64,000 bases of DNA from Zasmidium citrigriseum (GCA_002786025.1 NHNW01000090.1:20175-84174), one strand, 5' to 3'; shown: positions 1 through 11,126, numbered from the stretch's first letter. Made by a program: numbers and translations. The notes: a model not told the origin generated them from the letters alone.

Positions 1-312
1 TGCGGCTCACGGTGAAGCGCACTTTGCGAGCCGCGTCGCGGCCTTGTTGACCGACACACCGGGTCATGACGAGCCTGAACGAATTTAGCAGTGTTGCAGC
101 CCTATGATCTGGTTTTGAAGGATGCGGGAAGTGATCGCCGTGCAGCATATGCATGCTTTGATAAGGGAAGAATTCGCAATCCTCGAACTTTCTGCCGAGG
201 AGGATGGAACTCGCGCGTGGACCTTTTGAAAAGGGACCACCTCCCGGGGCTGGTAGGAGGTGTTGGTCTTCTTCTTCGTAAGCCACCGGCGACGGCGTTT
301 AGGAGACCAAAA
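1..312. other. Intergenic / 5' flank
   Basis: No gene is recognised here. An open frame in phase with the transporter that follows runs back to about position 91. That stretch shows no conserved features, and the ATG at 313 gives a normal family N-terminus, so I treat this as upstream sequence. Confidence 0.5.
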
Positions 313-1987
313 ATGGACAACGAGGGCAAGAAATTTGAAGCCGTCGACACGCGGTTGCCGAAGAATGAGAAGACAATCGATGATGCACTGATTTTCTTAC
401 GGCAGCACCAAGATGTCGAGACCTCACTTGCTCAGGTTCCTTCGTACGTGCGGCGATTGAGGAGGAAGGTTGATTTCTATGTTATCTCTTTCTTGACAGT
501 GTGCTACACGCTGAACTTCCTGGACAAGGTCTTGTACAACGTAAGTCATCCAAGTGGCTCGAGAATCTACACCAGATTGACAGATTCTACCAGTACTCCA
601 ATGTCATGGGCATCACCAGGTCTCTAGACCTGACCGGCAACGACTTCTCCAACGCCGCCTCCGCGTTCTACATCGCTGATACCGTCGCTGGGGTACCAAA
701 CGTCTTCTTGCTGCAGCTGCTTCCTACTGGCAAATGGCTGGCTTTCTGCTTGTTCTGCTGGGGCGTTAGCACGTCCTGTCATGCTGCTTTGCAGAATTAT
801 GGCGGGCTGTTGACAGTCAGAGTGCTTTCGGGACTTTTCGAAAGCTGCGTACCATCCGCGTTGATGCTACTGAGCAGCCAGTACTTCACACGACGAGAGC
901 AAGCTACTAGATTCTCCATCTGGTACTGCGGTAGGCCTTTCATGAAGACCTTCGTTGACCAGTTCTAACGTCTTTCAGGTCTTGGCTTTGGCCAAATCAT
1001 CGGCGGCCTGATCTCCTTCGCCTTCCAGCACGTCACCGGCTCATTCGAAGGCTGGCGAATCATGTTCCTCGCAGTCGGCCTCTTCACCGTCCTCTTCAGC
1101 ATTGCGGTCTTCTTCCTAGTTCCCGACACGCCGATGAAAGCATGGTTCCTGACCGACAAAGAGAAAGTGGCTTTGCTGAAGCATGTCAAAGCAAATCAGA
1201 CGGGGATCGAGAATGCTCAATTCCAGCCCAGACAGCTCTGGGAAGGAGTGACGGATTTCCAAGTCTGGGCGATCTGTGCAGTTCTCCTCTTGCAAGGGAC
1301 TGGTGGCGGTGTTGTGACCACGTATTCGTCCACACTGGTCGTGTCTTTCGGCTTCACACCCAAGATCGCTGCGTTGCTGCTGATGCCGTCCGGCCTGGTC
1401 TGCATAGCCTCTGCCTTGTTCGCTGGGATTGGATCTCGATATTTCGGACATCGCTGGGCCTTTTCTTTGCTCGTATCCGCGATTGGGATTGCTGGAGCTG
1501 CGATGCTGGCCTACATCCCACACGGAAATCACGCAGGTCTTCTGGCCAGCATCTACATGGTAAACTCCCTGACCGGTGCCGGGCCGCCAGAGTACCAATG
1601 GGGTCTTGGAAACACCGCAGGTCATACCAAGAGAGCTTTTGTCAGTGCCATGCTGAACAGTGCGTTCACGGTTGGCAATGTTGTTGGGCCTCAGGTAAGC
1701 TGGTCGCTAGCGAGTCATTAGATGTATGGCTGACATTTGCGCAATAGACGTTCAAAGCCAGCGAAAAGCCTGCTTACCAAACTGCCAAGGTATCGCTCGT
1801 TGCAACCTGGTCGGCGAGTGCTGGGGCCATCCTGATACTGGCGGTATACTATGTGATTGTCAACAGGGCAAGACAGCGTCGAGCTGGAACGGATGCTGAC
1901 ACAAACGACATGAGTGACGTGGAAGATAGCAAGGCTTTTGCTGGGCTAACAGATAAGCAGAATCCTGCGTTCAGATACCAGTACTGA
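313..1987 (+). CDS. MFS transporter, Dal5/anion:cation symporter type
   Basis: Plasma-membrane major facilitator resembling the Dal5 (allantoate/nicotinate/vitamin) family. Four exons are supported by GT..AG and phase: 313-540, 594-930, 979-1694 and 1748-1987, giving 506 aa, the usual family size. TM1 carries the characteristic L-D-K after an aromatic helix (about residues 55-75). It is followed by a G-L/N-D-F-like loop, the G-x-F-E-S element before TM5, and the F-T-R-R-E-Q loop that matches the MFS A-motif region. The C-terminus is short and hydrophilic. The start at 313 is chosen because the protein then begins with a short acidic tail ahead of TM1; the frame stays open further upstream. 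The stop lies 50 nt from the stop of the convergent secreted-protein gene. The substrate cannot be read from sequence; allantoate, ureidosuccinate, nicotinate or pantothenate are family possibilities. Confidence 0.88.
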
Positions 1988-2037
1988 GTACCAGGCTATT
2001 GACAAGCTGCCAGCCGCTTGCTTCTCCCACGTGCAAT

Positions 2038-2740
2038 TTAACGACATGCCTCATACACATTGTTATCATAGATCATGGCCACAACAACCGAAGGCTGATC
2101 AGAATAGACAATCGCCATATTCATCTCCACCAAATCGGTGAACGTCGATGGGAAGGTGGAATAGCTGAAGTTTCCAGGGATGTCTTGGTTTGGCCCCGGG
2201 TTGAAGATCAAGCTGTGGTATACGAAGGATCCGTCTTGTTTACGACCAGCTGCCTGCAGGTTGCACGCTGTGGGAGGTGCCAAGCTGTTCTGGAGATTCG
2301 TTACGCATACGTCTGGATACACGTTAGCTGAAATTGCTCAGTCGATGGATTGAGGGTCGCCGTACAGTAAATGCTCTTCTGGTTGAAAGTCTTGTACCCT
2401 GAGTCCGACTTCAGGTTCCAAGACGGCATATGCCCTTCTCTTGGGATAGAAAGAGCGCCGGCTCCAATGACCTGGTATTCACACATCAGCATTCCATCAC
2501 GCCAGAAACTCTACATCATGGTCATACATTTGGAGCACTAGGGAACTTGACAACCAGCTGTCCGGGCCCAGTAACATAGTCCAGAGCATGATACTGCATA
2601 GGATTCGGCGATGAGTAGTTGACAGGTGAGAGCTCCGGAATCAAGCCCGTTCCGAGAGTCGTGGTGTCGAAGTTGTCATTGAACGTTCGGCATGCTGCTG
2701 ATGCCAGGCCGGCGAAGGCGAGGGTCTTTAGAAGAGACAT
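2038..2740 (-). CDS. Small secreted cysteine-containing protein
   Basis: Unrecognised secreted protein of 197 aa. Exons are 2740-2528, 2471-2366 and 2312-2038. Both introns are typical: 56 nt, and 53 nt with a CTAAC branch site 11 nt before the CAG. Residues 1-16 form a clear signal peptide (K5, a hydrophobic core, then A-S-A-A) with cleavage expected just before C17. The mature part has four cysteines (C17, two in the V-C-V-T and P-T-A-C contexts, one near the C-terminus), enough for two disulfides. It also has an N-F-S glycosylation site and no membrane segment. It sits between two transporters with its 3' end facing the Dal5-type gene. Small size, signal peptide and paired cysteines make it an apoplastic-protein or effector candidate, but no function can be assigned. 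The gene structure is more certain than the role. Confidence 0.75.
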
Positions 2741-3332
2741 CTTGAGAATAAGCGTCTTGTCCCGGGCTAGTCAGGTAGCAGGAAGAGGTCGAGCTGGATC
2801 ACTGTTTGACTGCCATGAGCTTCGAGTTGCTTATGTCTTTCATCAAGACGGCAGAAGGCCGAGGCATCTTCCCCAGATCTCCTCCGCATGGCGTTCCTGA
2901 TGCAGGAACAGAATCGAGATATTCGTTTGGGCTGTGAGATAGAGTTGCGCTAACACCTCATCACTCTGCGAGAACTGCTGGAGACGGGAGCGAGGCTCAA
3001 CTTTATTTGTACGTCACCATTCATCATGTCAGCTTTGAATGCATGGAGAAGAACAAATCTTCAGCTTTGAAAGTCGGATGGGAAACGAAGTGGTGTTGAC
3101 GAATTGAATAGAGAGACCGGGAGCAGGACGAGACGACGTTGTAAAAGTCAGCACAGACCACTTCGGACGGACCTCAAGTGAATATCGTACGCCGTACACG
3201 TCAAAGACGCGACTTCGTCTAACAGAAAACTCATCACCTTGATATCGACACTATCTCATAGAAACATTACAATCATGAATGGGTTCGTGACCATGCGAGC
3301 AAACCCAAAAGTTCAGGTCGACCTGGAAGTCA
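2741..3332. other. Intergenic, 592 nt
   Basis: This stretch lies upstream of the secreted-protein gene and downstream of the sugar transporter. I see no open frame with conserved character, no RNA gene and no repeat. It must hold the promoter of the secreted-protein gene and the 3' UTR of the transporter. Confidence 0.5.
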
Positions 3333-5211
3333 CTATCGCGACTCCGCATCCACTCCCTTGCCCACGACGCGAACATCGCTGAACCGGTCCTCGCTCCCGC
3401 TCTCCAAAGCCTTCTTTCGAACAGCCTCGTTATCAATCGCAGCTCTGCTGTGGAAGATTTGCTCCATTTCTTCCAGCGTGCGGCCCTTGGTCTCTTTCAC
3501 GAAGATGAAGACGAGGATCGCCATGACGATGTCGAGGGCGGCGTAGAAGAGGAAGACGTACGTGCTCATGTCTTCGATCATGTATGGCGTGGTGAGCGAG
3601 AAGAGGAAGTTGAAAAGCCATTGTGTGGCCACGCCGACAGAGGTGCCGATTTCACGGATACGCGATGGGAAGATCTGTGTTGAGTGTCAGCACATGTCAT
3701 GGTCTTAAACAGGAAGGGGTCTTTTTACCTCTGCTGCGTATGGCCATGGCAGTGGGCCCCAGGAGAACTGGTAGATAGAGTTCGTGATGCTACCAAACTG
3801 TGAGTATTCCGTCACCTTGACTCCCACGCTATTAAGACCACTCACAAGATCATGGCAACTGTCGCAATGCCGGCACTCGTCGTCTGATTGTTCACTGGAG
3901 CCGGAGTCGTCTTGTTCACGACTGTGACGATGACGAACTGGAGAAAGTGTCAGCTAATGTGCTCTATCATCTCTCGAAAACGTGGAGCGCTGAACTTACG
4001 CAGATGGACATCAGTATCGCGGAGATCCACAGAGTGGGCTTGCGGTTCCATCGCTCAGAGAAGAAGAGGATGTAAATGCCGACAGTGATGAATTTTTCAG
4101 CGCCGAATAGCCCGGTGATGAGGAGGTTCTTCGTTCCTGAGCCGACAAGAATCTTGAAGAATTGTGGTCCAAAGTACGCGAGTGCTGTCATTCCTGTGCA
4201 TTGCTGCCCCAAGAAGATACCAAAGGCAAGGGCAAGTCGGTAACGGTTGGCAGGTTCGAGAAGTTCCCTCTTCTTGAATCCTTCGCTGACTCTCATCTCT
4301 TCGGCAATACCAGCTTTGATCTCGTTGAACTCTGCCTTGACTTCGGGTCCTTTAAACTCAAGTCAGCAATGGCAACACTAGCACATAAACGACCGCAACC
4401 CACCATCATCGGCCCGCTGGTACTTCAAAGCGTCCCAGGCCTCATCGTATCGACCTTTCTTGGCCAGCCAACGAATACTCTCCTTCTGGAAGATCAAGCC
4501 AATACCGAGAGCAGCAGCTGGAACCATTTGCAGTCCAACGGGAATCTGCCATTCGGCGGAGTGGCTACCACCGATGCCTTTTACGGTCCCGTAGTCGACC
4601 CAGTAGCTGATCATCACGCCGAGCGCGAAGAGCCATTGCATGCCGGAGCCAAGCTTACCACGGATCTCCTTGGGCGCTTGCTCGGCATTGTAGGCGGGTG
4701 CAACGGCTGTGCCAGCTCCAAGTCCCAGTCCAGACACGAAACGACCGATGTAAAAGCAAACCAGCGAGTGCGATGGGACGACTTGGAGGACGACGCCGGC
4801 GCAGAACACCGTCATGGCAACCTGGATTGTCGTCTTCCGGCCAAAGCGTTCGGAGACAGGAGAGATGGCCAGAGCAGCGAGGAAAGCACCGACATTCTGA
4901 AGCGAGACCATGACGGCGCTCACGGTCGTGTTGTCGCTGTATCCGAAGTCACGCTTGTACGACTCCATGGTCAGGACGCCTCCTATATGTCACATGTCAA
5001 CGTTTGGACTTCATTCAGTGATGAGTTGAAGCATCAAACGAACCGACAATGCCCGTGTCATCTGCCAAGAAGCAATGGTCAGCCGGTCTGTATCCTCAAA
5101 TGGCGTCAATCGTAACGACTCACAGCCGAAGAGAAAGCCAGCCAAGCAGATGAAGTAGCCGAAGAAGTAGGCTCTGAATGCGCCCAAGCGAGTGCCCTTT
5201 AGCTTCGCCAT
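3333..5211 (-). CDS. MFS sugar transporter (sugar porter family)
   Basis: Twelve-TM hexose or quinate/sugar-type transporter of 509 aa in the plasma membrane. Seven exons: 5211-5124, 5061-5044, 4982-4404, 4349-4000, 3937-3846, 3789-3729 and 3674-3333. All introns are 54-62 nt and phases agree. Exon 2 is only 18 nt and codes most of the TM1 signature D-T-G-I-V-G. Family marks include R-F-G-R-K-T after TM2, G-R-F-V-S-G-L-G in TM4, K-E-S-I-R-W-L in place of the canonical PESPR loop, Q-Q-x-T-G-M in TM7, P-S-R-I-R-E after TM10, and E-T-K-G-R-T-L-E-E-M at the C-terminal end of the core. The last 40 residues are hydrophilic. The PESPR variant and the short N-terminus fit low-affinity hexose or polyol porters, but the substrate is not determined by sequence. 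Confidence 0.92.
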
Positions 5212-6356
5212 TCTGGCGAGTGGTATTGTGTCAAGTGAGGTCGGTGTCGCAAAGGACGGGTAGCTGCTCGGCGGAGGCGTGCGAGGTGTCGTAGGGTGAT
5301 ATTGAAATGAGGGTTCCGGCAGCTAGGTTGCGAAGAGGGACAAGTCTAAAAGGGTCCTTGGGCTTGGAAAAGGTTGTTGGCCACGTTGGATGAAGGTCGT
5401 GCGGCTGGATGAGGTACAAGGTGTAAGCACCACATGGCGAGTTACACAAACTCTACGCACGCCATGGCTATCCTCGCGCACGCAATCCAAAGCACCTCTT
5501 CCGGATCGTCGCCAACGCTGCTGAATACAGAAGGCTCGCCGTTGACAATGGCCGTGTACGCAGAGTCGTGCTCACAAATTCGCAGGCGAGTGAGGCGCTC
5601 TCTCCACTTCAGTGAATCCTTGGGATGTGGGGAAATGCCGGATGGTCGCGCGATGTACCGTTGTCACTGCATGCCGTGTTGCATTCAAAGCCCATCAGAA
5701 CCCTGCCCTTCTTTGTCTCGCCTTGGCCTGGGAGCTGTGTTGTGGAGGGCAACGGCTGGAATGTGGCACGACTCGTGACCAGTCGTCATCAAAGAACTAA
5801 TCCACTTCCCGCATGTCGACAAGGCTGCGACAAGTATCTCCAATGAATGGAACGGGGAAAAGCGACGGACACCGCACGATCCTTGGGTGGTCAGCATGGC
5901 GGATGTTCCAGGGATGCTTGTCGTGATCAAGAGTCACGCTTGCCCGCCACAATGAACGAGAAAGTCGATATTAATAACGCCATCTCTCAACAGCTCCACA
6001 CAGACGATTTGATGATGGATGCGCCACGTGCGTATTCGCTTGTGTATCTGGCTGGTGCTGCGTGATAGCCGCGAACGACTCCGGCGAGCATGTTGCACGA
6101 CTACACCACAACACACCGCATCCCTTTCCAAGCCCGACTTCCATGTCGCAACCCTGGTCCCAACAATACGGGTGCGAAGATACGAGTGCGAGGACTTCAA
6201 GATCTTGTAGATCGCTACGACTTGTCTTCGGATAAGATGACCACTTGAGACGGTTCAGGATATTTCTATGCTGTACCGACCCGGCAAATCATTATCCGTC
6301 TCGATATTGTTGATGTCCCTCACAGCAGGCAAGGCCCAGCCGTGGCAAGCCGACGA
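5212..6356. other. Intergenic, 1.1 kb
   Basis: Only short overlapping open frames on both strands with no conserved residues are present. The segment contains the promoter side of the sugar transporter (about 5212-5450) and the 3' side of the next gene. I see no RNA gene, no repeat and no transposon trace. Confidence 0.45.
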
Positions 6357-7493
6357 TCATTCGATCAAGCGAAGAAGGCTCCCTTGCAGTTTCCATTTTC
6401 TGCAAACGGCCTCCGAAACACTCTTCGATGCAGCTTTCACGTGCTGCGAGGGTCCGGAGCCAATGATATGAGTACCAACTCCAGCCTCGTCGGGAAATCG
6501 TCCACGGGCGGTCCGGAGCACTTCATCTCTATGATCTCTCTGATGCCATTCAACAACAGCCATCTCGATATGGCCTCTTCCCGAACGATCATCCACGCGC
6601 GGTCTCTGGCAATGTTCTCGATCAAGACGCCATCGTTGACCCAGCTCACCGCGGGATGCGCGGTCCAATATTCCTTCGAAAGACCTTTCGAGCTCCTCCC
6701 TCTTCTCAACAAGGGCTTCCATCCTGAAAACGAAGTTTTGAATGCCAACAAGCGCTCCGTAACGCAGCAGGTCTGCCATGATCTGGTCAAAGGTCATGCC
6801 CTCAGCATGTGGCTGTGCGATGATCCAGGAATCGAACGTATACTGGCGAAACCGAAAGGTTAACGTCACATGCCGTGGCCAAGTATCTGGACCAACGATG
6901 AACTTCCTGAGCGATGCGTGCTTGCCCAGAATAACATGATCGGCGAGGACATGCAAGCGCAAGCGTTCGATGTTATTCGGCGTGAGCTTCTTCAGAAACC
7001 GGTCGAGTTCTGTCAAGCCTCGAACAGTGGCTTCGTAATCTTGAGTATGGTAGTCACCAAATGAGTTCGTGCCGTAGAGGTATAGTTCGGGAGCGGCATG
7101 CTCAAAGACGAGAGAATTCGCCTCAAGCCAGATGCGACGGCATGTCTGCAGAATGCCGAGCGAGAAGCGATCGGTCGGGTGAAAAAGCTGTCGGTCGAAG
7201 GAGTCCTCCCAAGGATCTGGTGTCAAGGCATAGGAGAAGATCATGGTCCGGATTTCTCCTGGTAAGGCGAAGAGTGGCGACTGATCTTGGGCATGGCATT
7301 TATCCAGGTTGTCCTCATTCGTGGCGGTTTCGATGCTAACGGTGCGGGCAGTGTCCCTCTCGATCGCTCTCAAATCTCGACTCGCATCTTCGCTACGGGT
7401 TCGAGAGACGTCTGCGCTGCTATTGCGCTGGCTGAATATGACTCTGAACAGTCGTGAAAGCGCATCGCCGACCCGGCCCATCTTTTTGCTCAA
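6357..7493 (-). CDS. F-box/DUF-like protein of the fungal 'LPGEIR' family
   Basis: Uncharacterised intracellular protein, 378 aa as a single open frame. Residues about 75-140 carry the hallmark of a large fungal family: an L-P-G-E-I-R-x-M-I-F helix, then about 40 residues on I-L-Q-T-C-R-R-I-W-L-E-A. This resembles degenerate F-box/DUF proteins that may act as ubiquitin-ligase adaptors. The first 70 residues are basic and low-complexity. The last 100 residues in this frame are Arg/His-rich and unconvincing. Between about 6650 and 6440 another frame on the same strand reads a helix-like stretch (D-R-A-W-M-I-V-R-E-E) ending at 6437. A short unusual intron (about 40 nt, donor GTCTTT near 6690) or a 1-nt shift would join the two. 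The true C-terminus is therefore uncertain. Confidence 0.6.
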   Translation of the reverse strand: MSKKMGRVGDALSRLFRVIFSQRNSSADVSRTRSEDASRDLRAIERDTARTVSIETATNEDNLDKCHAQDQSPLFALPGEIRTMIFSYALTPDPWEDSFDRQLFHPTDRFSLGILQTCRRIWLEANSLVFEHAAPELYLYGTNSFGDYHTQDYEATVRGLTELDRFLKKLTPNNIERLRLHVLADHVILGKHASLRKFIVGPDTWPRHVTLTFRFRQYTFDSWIIAQPHAEGMTFDQIMADLLRYGALVGIQNFVFRMEALVEKREELERSFEGILDRASRGELGQRWRLDREHCQRPRVDDRSGRGHIEMAVVEWHQRDHRDEVLRTARGRFPDEAGVGTHIIGSGPSQHVKAASKSVSEAVCRKWKLQGSLLRLIE

Positions 7494-8766
7494 ACAGTCG
7501 CCTTTGAGCCGAGTGTCCGAAATGGCTGCGATAACGAGTACTTGTTCGGCTTTCGCTGCTTTGCCCCTCGAGAAGCTCGACTTGGCTGCTGCTCCAGATA
7601 TATCTCACCGATTATCCAGGATCATCCCTCCAAGCTCAAGCTTTGCACCAGCTGACCGGTCAAGAGGCGGCCTCCTGCAGGGATGCCTTAGAACAAGCGC
7701 AGACACCACTCGAGGCAAAAGATCTGCGAGACTTGTCCACACCATCGTCTCTGAAGCAACGGCCAACTCCAATGCTGTTGTCTGCAGCCAGACATGCTGA
7801 TACCTAGGGCGCATCTGAAACGACTGCTGACCTCGATCCTGCATGTCCTGTACGTCGAGGGCGACATGCATTCTGCAGCCTTTGAGAGAAATCAATAAGC
7901 CCGCTGGCATGAAAGTTACCTCGAAGGAGCAATGACTTACGCGACCGTGTGTGAATGGAGACGCTTGCCGAACGCGGAAGGTACGTTCCAGCATGTGAAA
8001 TTCGCACTAGTTTCACACGTGCCAAGACCAAGCCGTCGTTTGCACCACAACAACAACGCAAATTCGAAACACAGCAAACGACTAAGTCCAAAAGAAAATA
8101 CAAAAAGAAGGAAGACCAAAAGAGCAAAAACTCAGCTCACCTTGCGGGAGCTCAGAAACTCGAATTCAATCGGTTTTTTGTACCAGGTCCGGGTTCGAAT
8201 CGCTCGCTCGTCGGATATCAACTTCGGTCGACTTGATATATTCGTTCGTTCGTTCGCATCGTTCGTCGTCGTCGGCAGGAAGTTCGCAGGTCAACGGGAA
8301 CTACAACAACATCTACCGAATGTGGCTTCGTGGTCGCTAACCACTAGACCAACACCTCTCAATGCTGCTGGATACACCTTTACCAATTCCTACTGGCTGC
8401 ACAATCTTTTGAAAATATATAGGTCACTTCCAGCACGTTTCCCTTGGCGAATTTTGAGGTTTCTCGTCGCGGTGGAAGATTCTGAGTCTTGTTGTCGCGC
8501 GCACATCGAAAAGCGCCGGACCCCGTTCGAGTCCTGCACTGGTCGCACGATCTTTTGCTCGTTTCTTCCAGACTTCACTTGGGACTTTGTCAGAAGGTAG
8601 AGCCACGTTCGGAGGTGTCTGAAAAGTAAGTTCCACTCGCTTCCATTTCGTCACATGCTAGCCTTTTTGCTTTCTCTTTGACCTGTCAGCTTTGATATAC
8701 AGTACAACTCGTCCAGACCTCCCAATATCATCGGCCCGCGAAAGTCACCATTTGCGATACTTCACC
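7494..8766. other. Intergenic, 1.27 kb, with tRNA-like promoter motifs
   Basis: No protein gene is recognised. The stretch holds the divergent upstream regions of the two flanking genes. Three isolated tRNA-like signals occur. On the minus strand at 8331-8351 there is a perfect D-arm hairpin with an ideal box A. On the plus strand there are box-B-like cores at about 8193-8202 and 8528-8536. None can be folded into a full tRNA. Short TCGT-rich runs occur near 8239-8275. Confidence 0.4.
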
Positions 8767-9906
8767 ATGACGGCAGAAGTCACCCGCGACATACCCACCC
8801 GTCGGGCACTACCACGAATCAACACCTACCCATTCATCTCTCCCGAAGTCTTCTCTGAGCAATACGGCGACACCACCAAAGAGTCAGTCAGAGCGTCCGA
8901 GGGCCTCACCAACGACACCAAGGAAGCTGCACAGGCCTCCGAGCTGATTCGCCTTCTCATCACCGGCGAGTGCGCCCACGAAGTCACCCAAACGGCATGG
9001 CCAGACGATGTAGTGGCTCAGGAGAACCCAGAATTAGCTCAGCACTAGACGCTGGAGGAGATAGTGACGGTGAAAGAAAAGTCATTCGTCGGCGCTTTCA
9101 TCGAGGAATTTGTCCTGAGATACAATTACATTCGGCAATGTTTGAACAACCGCACGAACGGCCAGATGCTGAAGGTTCGGAGACCGGCGCAGAGTGACGA
9201 AGATCACGAGGCGGACGTGGCGCTCGGAAATGCCTTCATTCGGGAGTGCGAGGATGGTCTGAAAGATCTCGTCGAGCTGTACGACGATGAGATTGCCGTC
9301 GTCTCTGTGAGGACGGACTTGGCTTGGCCAGAAAGTTCGAGGAGATTCGCCGACAAGCTCAAGCGTCCTCTTACTGCCCGGCTGAGAGCTCAACGAGAAG
9401 AGATCACCTCTGGGTGGGTTGCGGATTACAACAAGAACCAACTCTACCACGACGCCACAGAGCTTGAACCGGAGCTTATGCTATTCCAATGGCTCACCAG
9501 AAATCAAAAGTACGAAGCTTTGCAGGAAGACGCCGAACTCGTCTTCTATCAAATCTCTCGGCCCGCTCACGGATACCTCGACTTGCCCAGGTGTTTCGAG
9601 GATCCAGATCTCAGGCACTATATCACCTTTCTCACCGCCACGCATCTGATCAACCCATACAAGAACGTGGTCGGCGAGCGCATGACTGTGACGGAGATGC
9701 TAGCCTGTGAAATTCCTCAGGTTCGTCTACGTTATGACGAGATTCGGCGCAACGGGGACAGCGTCGCCGTCAAGGCAAATGTCGACGCATACAAGAAGAT
9801 TCTTGAGCAGTACCGGAGTAAGTTCCCAGAGAAGAAGGTTGAGGTAGGCAGGTTTTGGGTCTTTCCGGAGGCGAAGGAAGGGATGAAGCGGAAGTCTTCG
9901 ATCTAA
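8767..9906 (+). CDS. Hypothetical protein, probably with one tiny intron
   Basis: I do not recognise this protein. Two open frames in the same phase, 8767-9048 and 9049-9906, are separated only by a TAG at 9046-9048. Removing 9010-9048 (39 nt, a multiple of three, starting GTAGTG and ending CACTAG) gives one 366-aa product. Without that splice the upstream part would stop at 93 aa. The start at 8767 has a good context (CACC before ATG). The protein is soluble, charged and predicted largely helical. It has a central acidic stretch, a tryptophan-containing segment (L-F-Q-W-L) and an F-W-V-F motif near the basic C-terminus. No signal peptide or membrane segment is visible. It could also be a nonsense-mutated gene. 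It converges on the dioxygenase gene, with 141 nt between stops. Confidence 0.6.
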
Positions 9907-10047
9907 GATGAAGGGAAAGGGAAGATCGGGTTTGATAGAGCTGAGATTGGATGGAGCAGAACTTCTCAGAACTCTGAGTGGGGCAACACACATAAATACC
10001 AAGGGTCGAGTCGAGAGCTATCATCAGATCACTGTTCCACGCCTCAT

Positions 10048-11126
10048 CTAGTACTTGGCCGGATCTTGGAAGTTGTTCACCCAGCCCAGCTCGGGAAACT
10101 GTTGCAGAAAACCAGCAAACTTCTGGACATGCTCTGGATACTTCCGTATCGTCTCAACGGGTACTGAGAGGAATTGATTTTCTTCTTGCCGTAGAACTGC
10201 TACTAGTCAGTAAGGTAGTGATAGTGGACGGTTGGTATGGCTCACTGCCTCGAATGATCGAGCTAGCGAAGACGATCCTCGTCTTGTCCGTCGTTTGATT
10301 CGCACCACCTCCGTGATAGACGGACGACAGCATGAAGAGTGCATCGCCGGGCTGTAACTCGGCGTGGATAGCATCTTTCTCTTCTGGCTCTTCCTCAGAG
10401 CCCCAGAGATGTGACCCCGGAATCAATCGAGTAGCTCCATTCTCAGCCGTAGACTCCGTACCCGCGACGAACATGGAGAGGCTCGAATCACGGTTCAGAT
10501 CTCTCGGCTCTGTCCAACGGTCGATTTGGCTGTGGACGTTGTGGTAGATGCTGTCATCCTGCAACGCCATCAGCCCGGGCAAATCTTGGGAGGTGAGTGG
10601 GCACGTACCCTGTGAAGAACCTGTGCTTTTGCTCCAGGATCGATTTGAAACGAAATACATGAGCTGACTTGTGGCGGCGTCTCCCAAAGATACGGCTCTC
10701 CATTCGGCATACGCTCCTCATGTCTCGTGGTGAGAAAGTGGTCGGCGATCTTTCGAAGCAATAGATGTCCAAGCTGATCATGAGCGTAGCTGGAACTCAG
10801 GCGAAGGAGGCCAGTTGCTCGACTGGTGCGATCTAGAAAAAGTCAACGAAGAAGACCTCAGGCATGTTATCCTGGGACGGAGTACCTTCGAAGAAATCGC
10901 CCTCTTTATATTCGCCATAGCCACGTTTCAAGGCTTCTCTGGTATCTCCAAGCGACCGCTGGATCGATGACAACGGCACTAGCTCTTCGATGATGACTGC
11001 TCCATCTCTTCGCATGCATTCGATGGCATCGTCAGCCGAATGCTGTCGGAGTCTATTGAGCCGTCTGGTTGTTCGGGGCACCCTCGAAGACGCTGCGGTT
11101 GCCAAACCCCGTACGATGCTCACCAT
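10048..11126 (-). CDS. Phytanoyl-CoA dioxygenase (PhyH) family enzyme
   Basis: Fe(II)/2-oxoglutarate-dependent oxygenase of 309 aa, the usual PhyH size. Exons: 11126-10886, 10832-10609, 10558-10246 and 10199-10048. The introns are 53, 50 and 46 nt. The N-terminus is basic and hydroxylated (R-G-L-A-T-A-A-S-S-R), so mitochondrial targeting is possible. Catalytic residues are visible: the H-x-D iron ligands in L-H-R-D-D, the distal His in S-S-V-Y-H-G-G-G-A-N, and an Arg in the following strand (T-R-I-V-F-A) placed to hold 2-oxoglutarate. The segment R-Q-E-E-N-Q-F-L and the closing helix are typical of fungal members that act on small molecules. The last intron ends in a tandem TAGTAG acceptor, so one extra residue may be included. 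An open frame extends upstream of 11126, but only from a TTG. The substrate is unknown. Confidence 0.9.

Noticed and set aside
4162..5115. 317-codon open frame antisense to the sugar transporter
   Set aside because: It crosses two supported introns of the transporter and shows no conserved motifs.
8328..8352. A functional tRNA gene on the minus strand
   Set aside because: The D-arm and box A are ideal. No anticodon stem of five pairs, no T-arm and no acceptor pairing follow within tRNA length.
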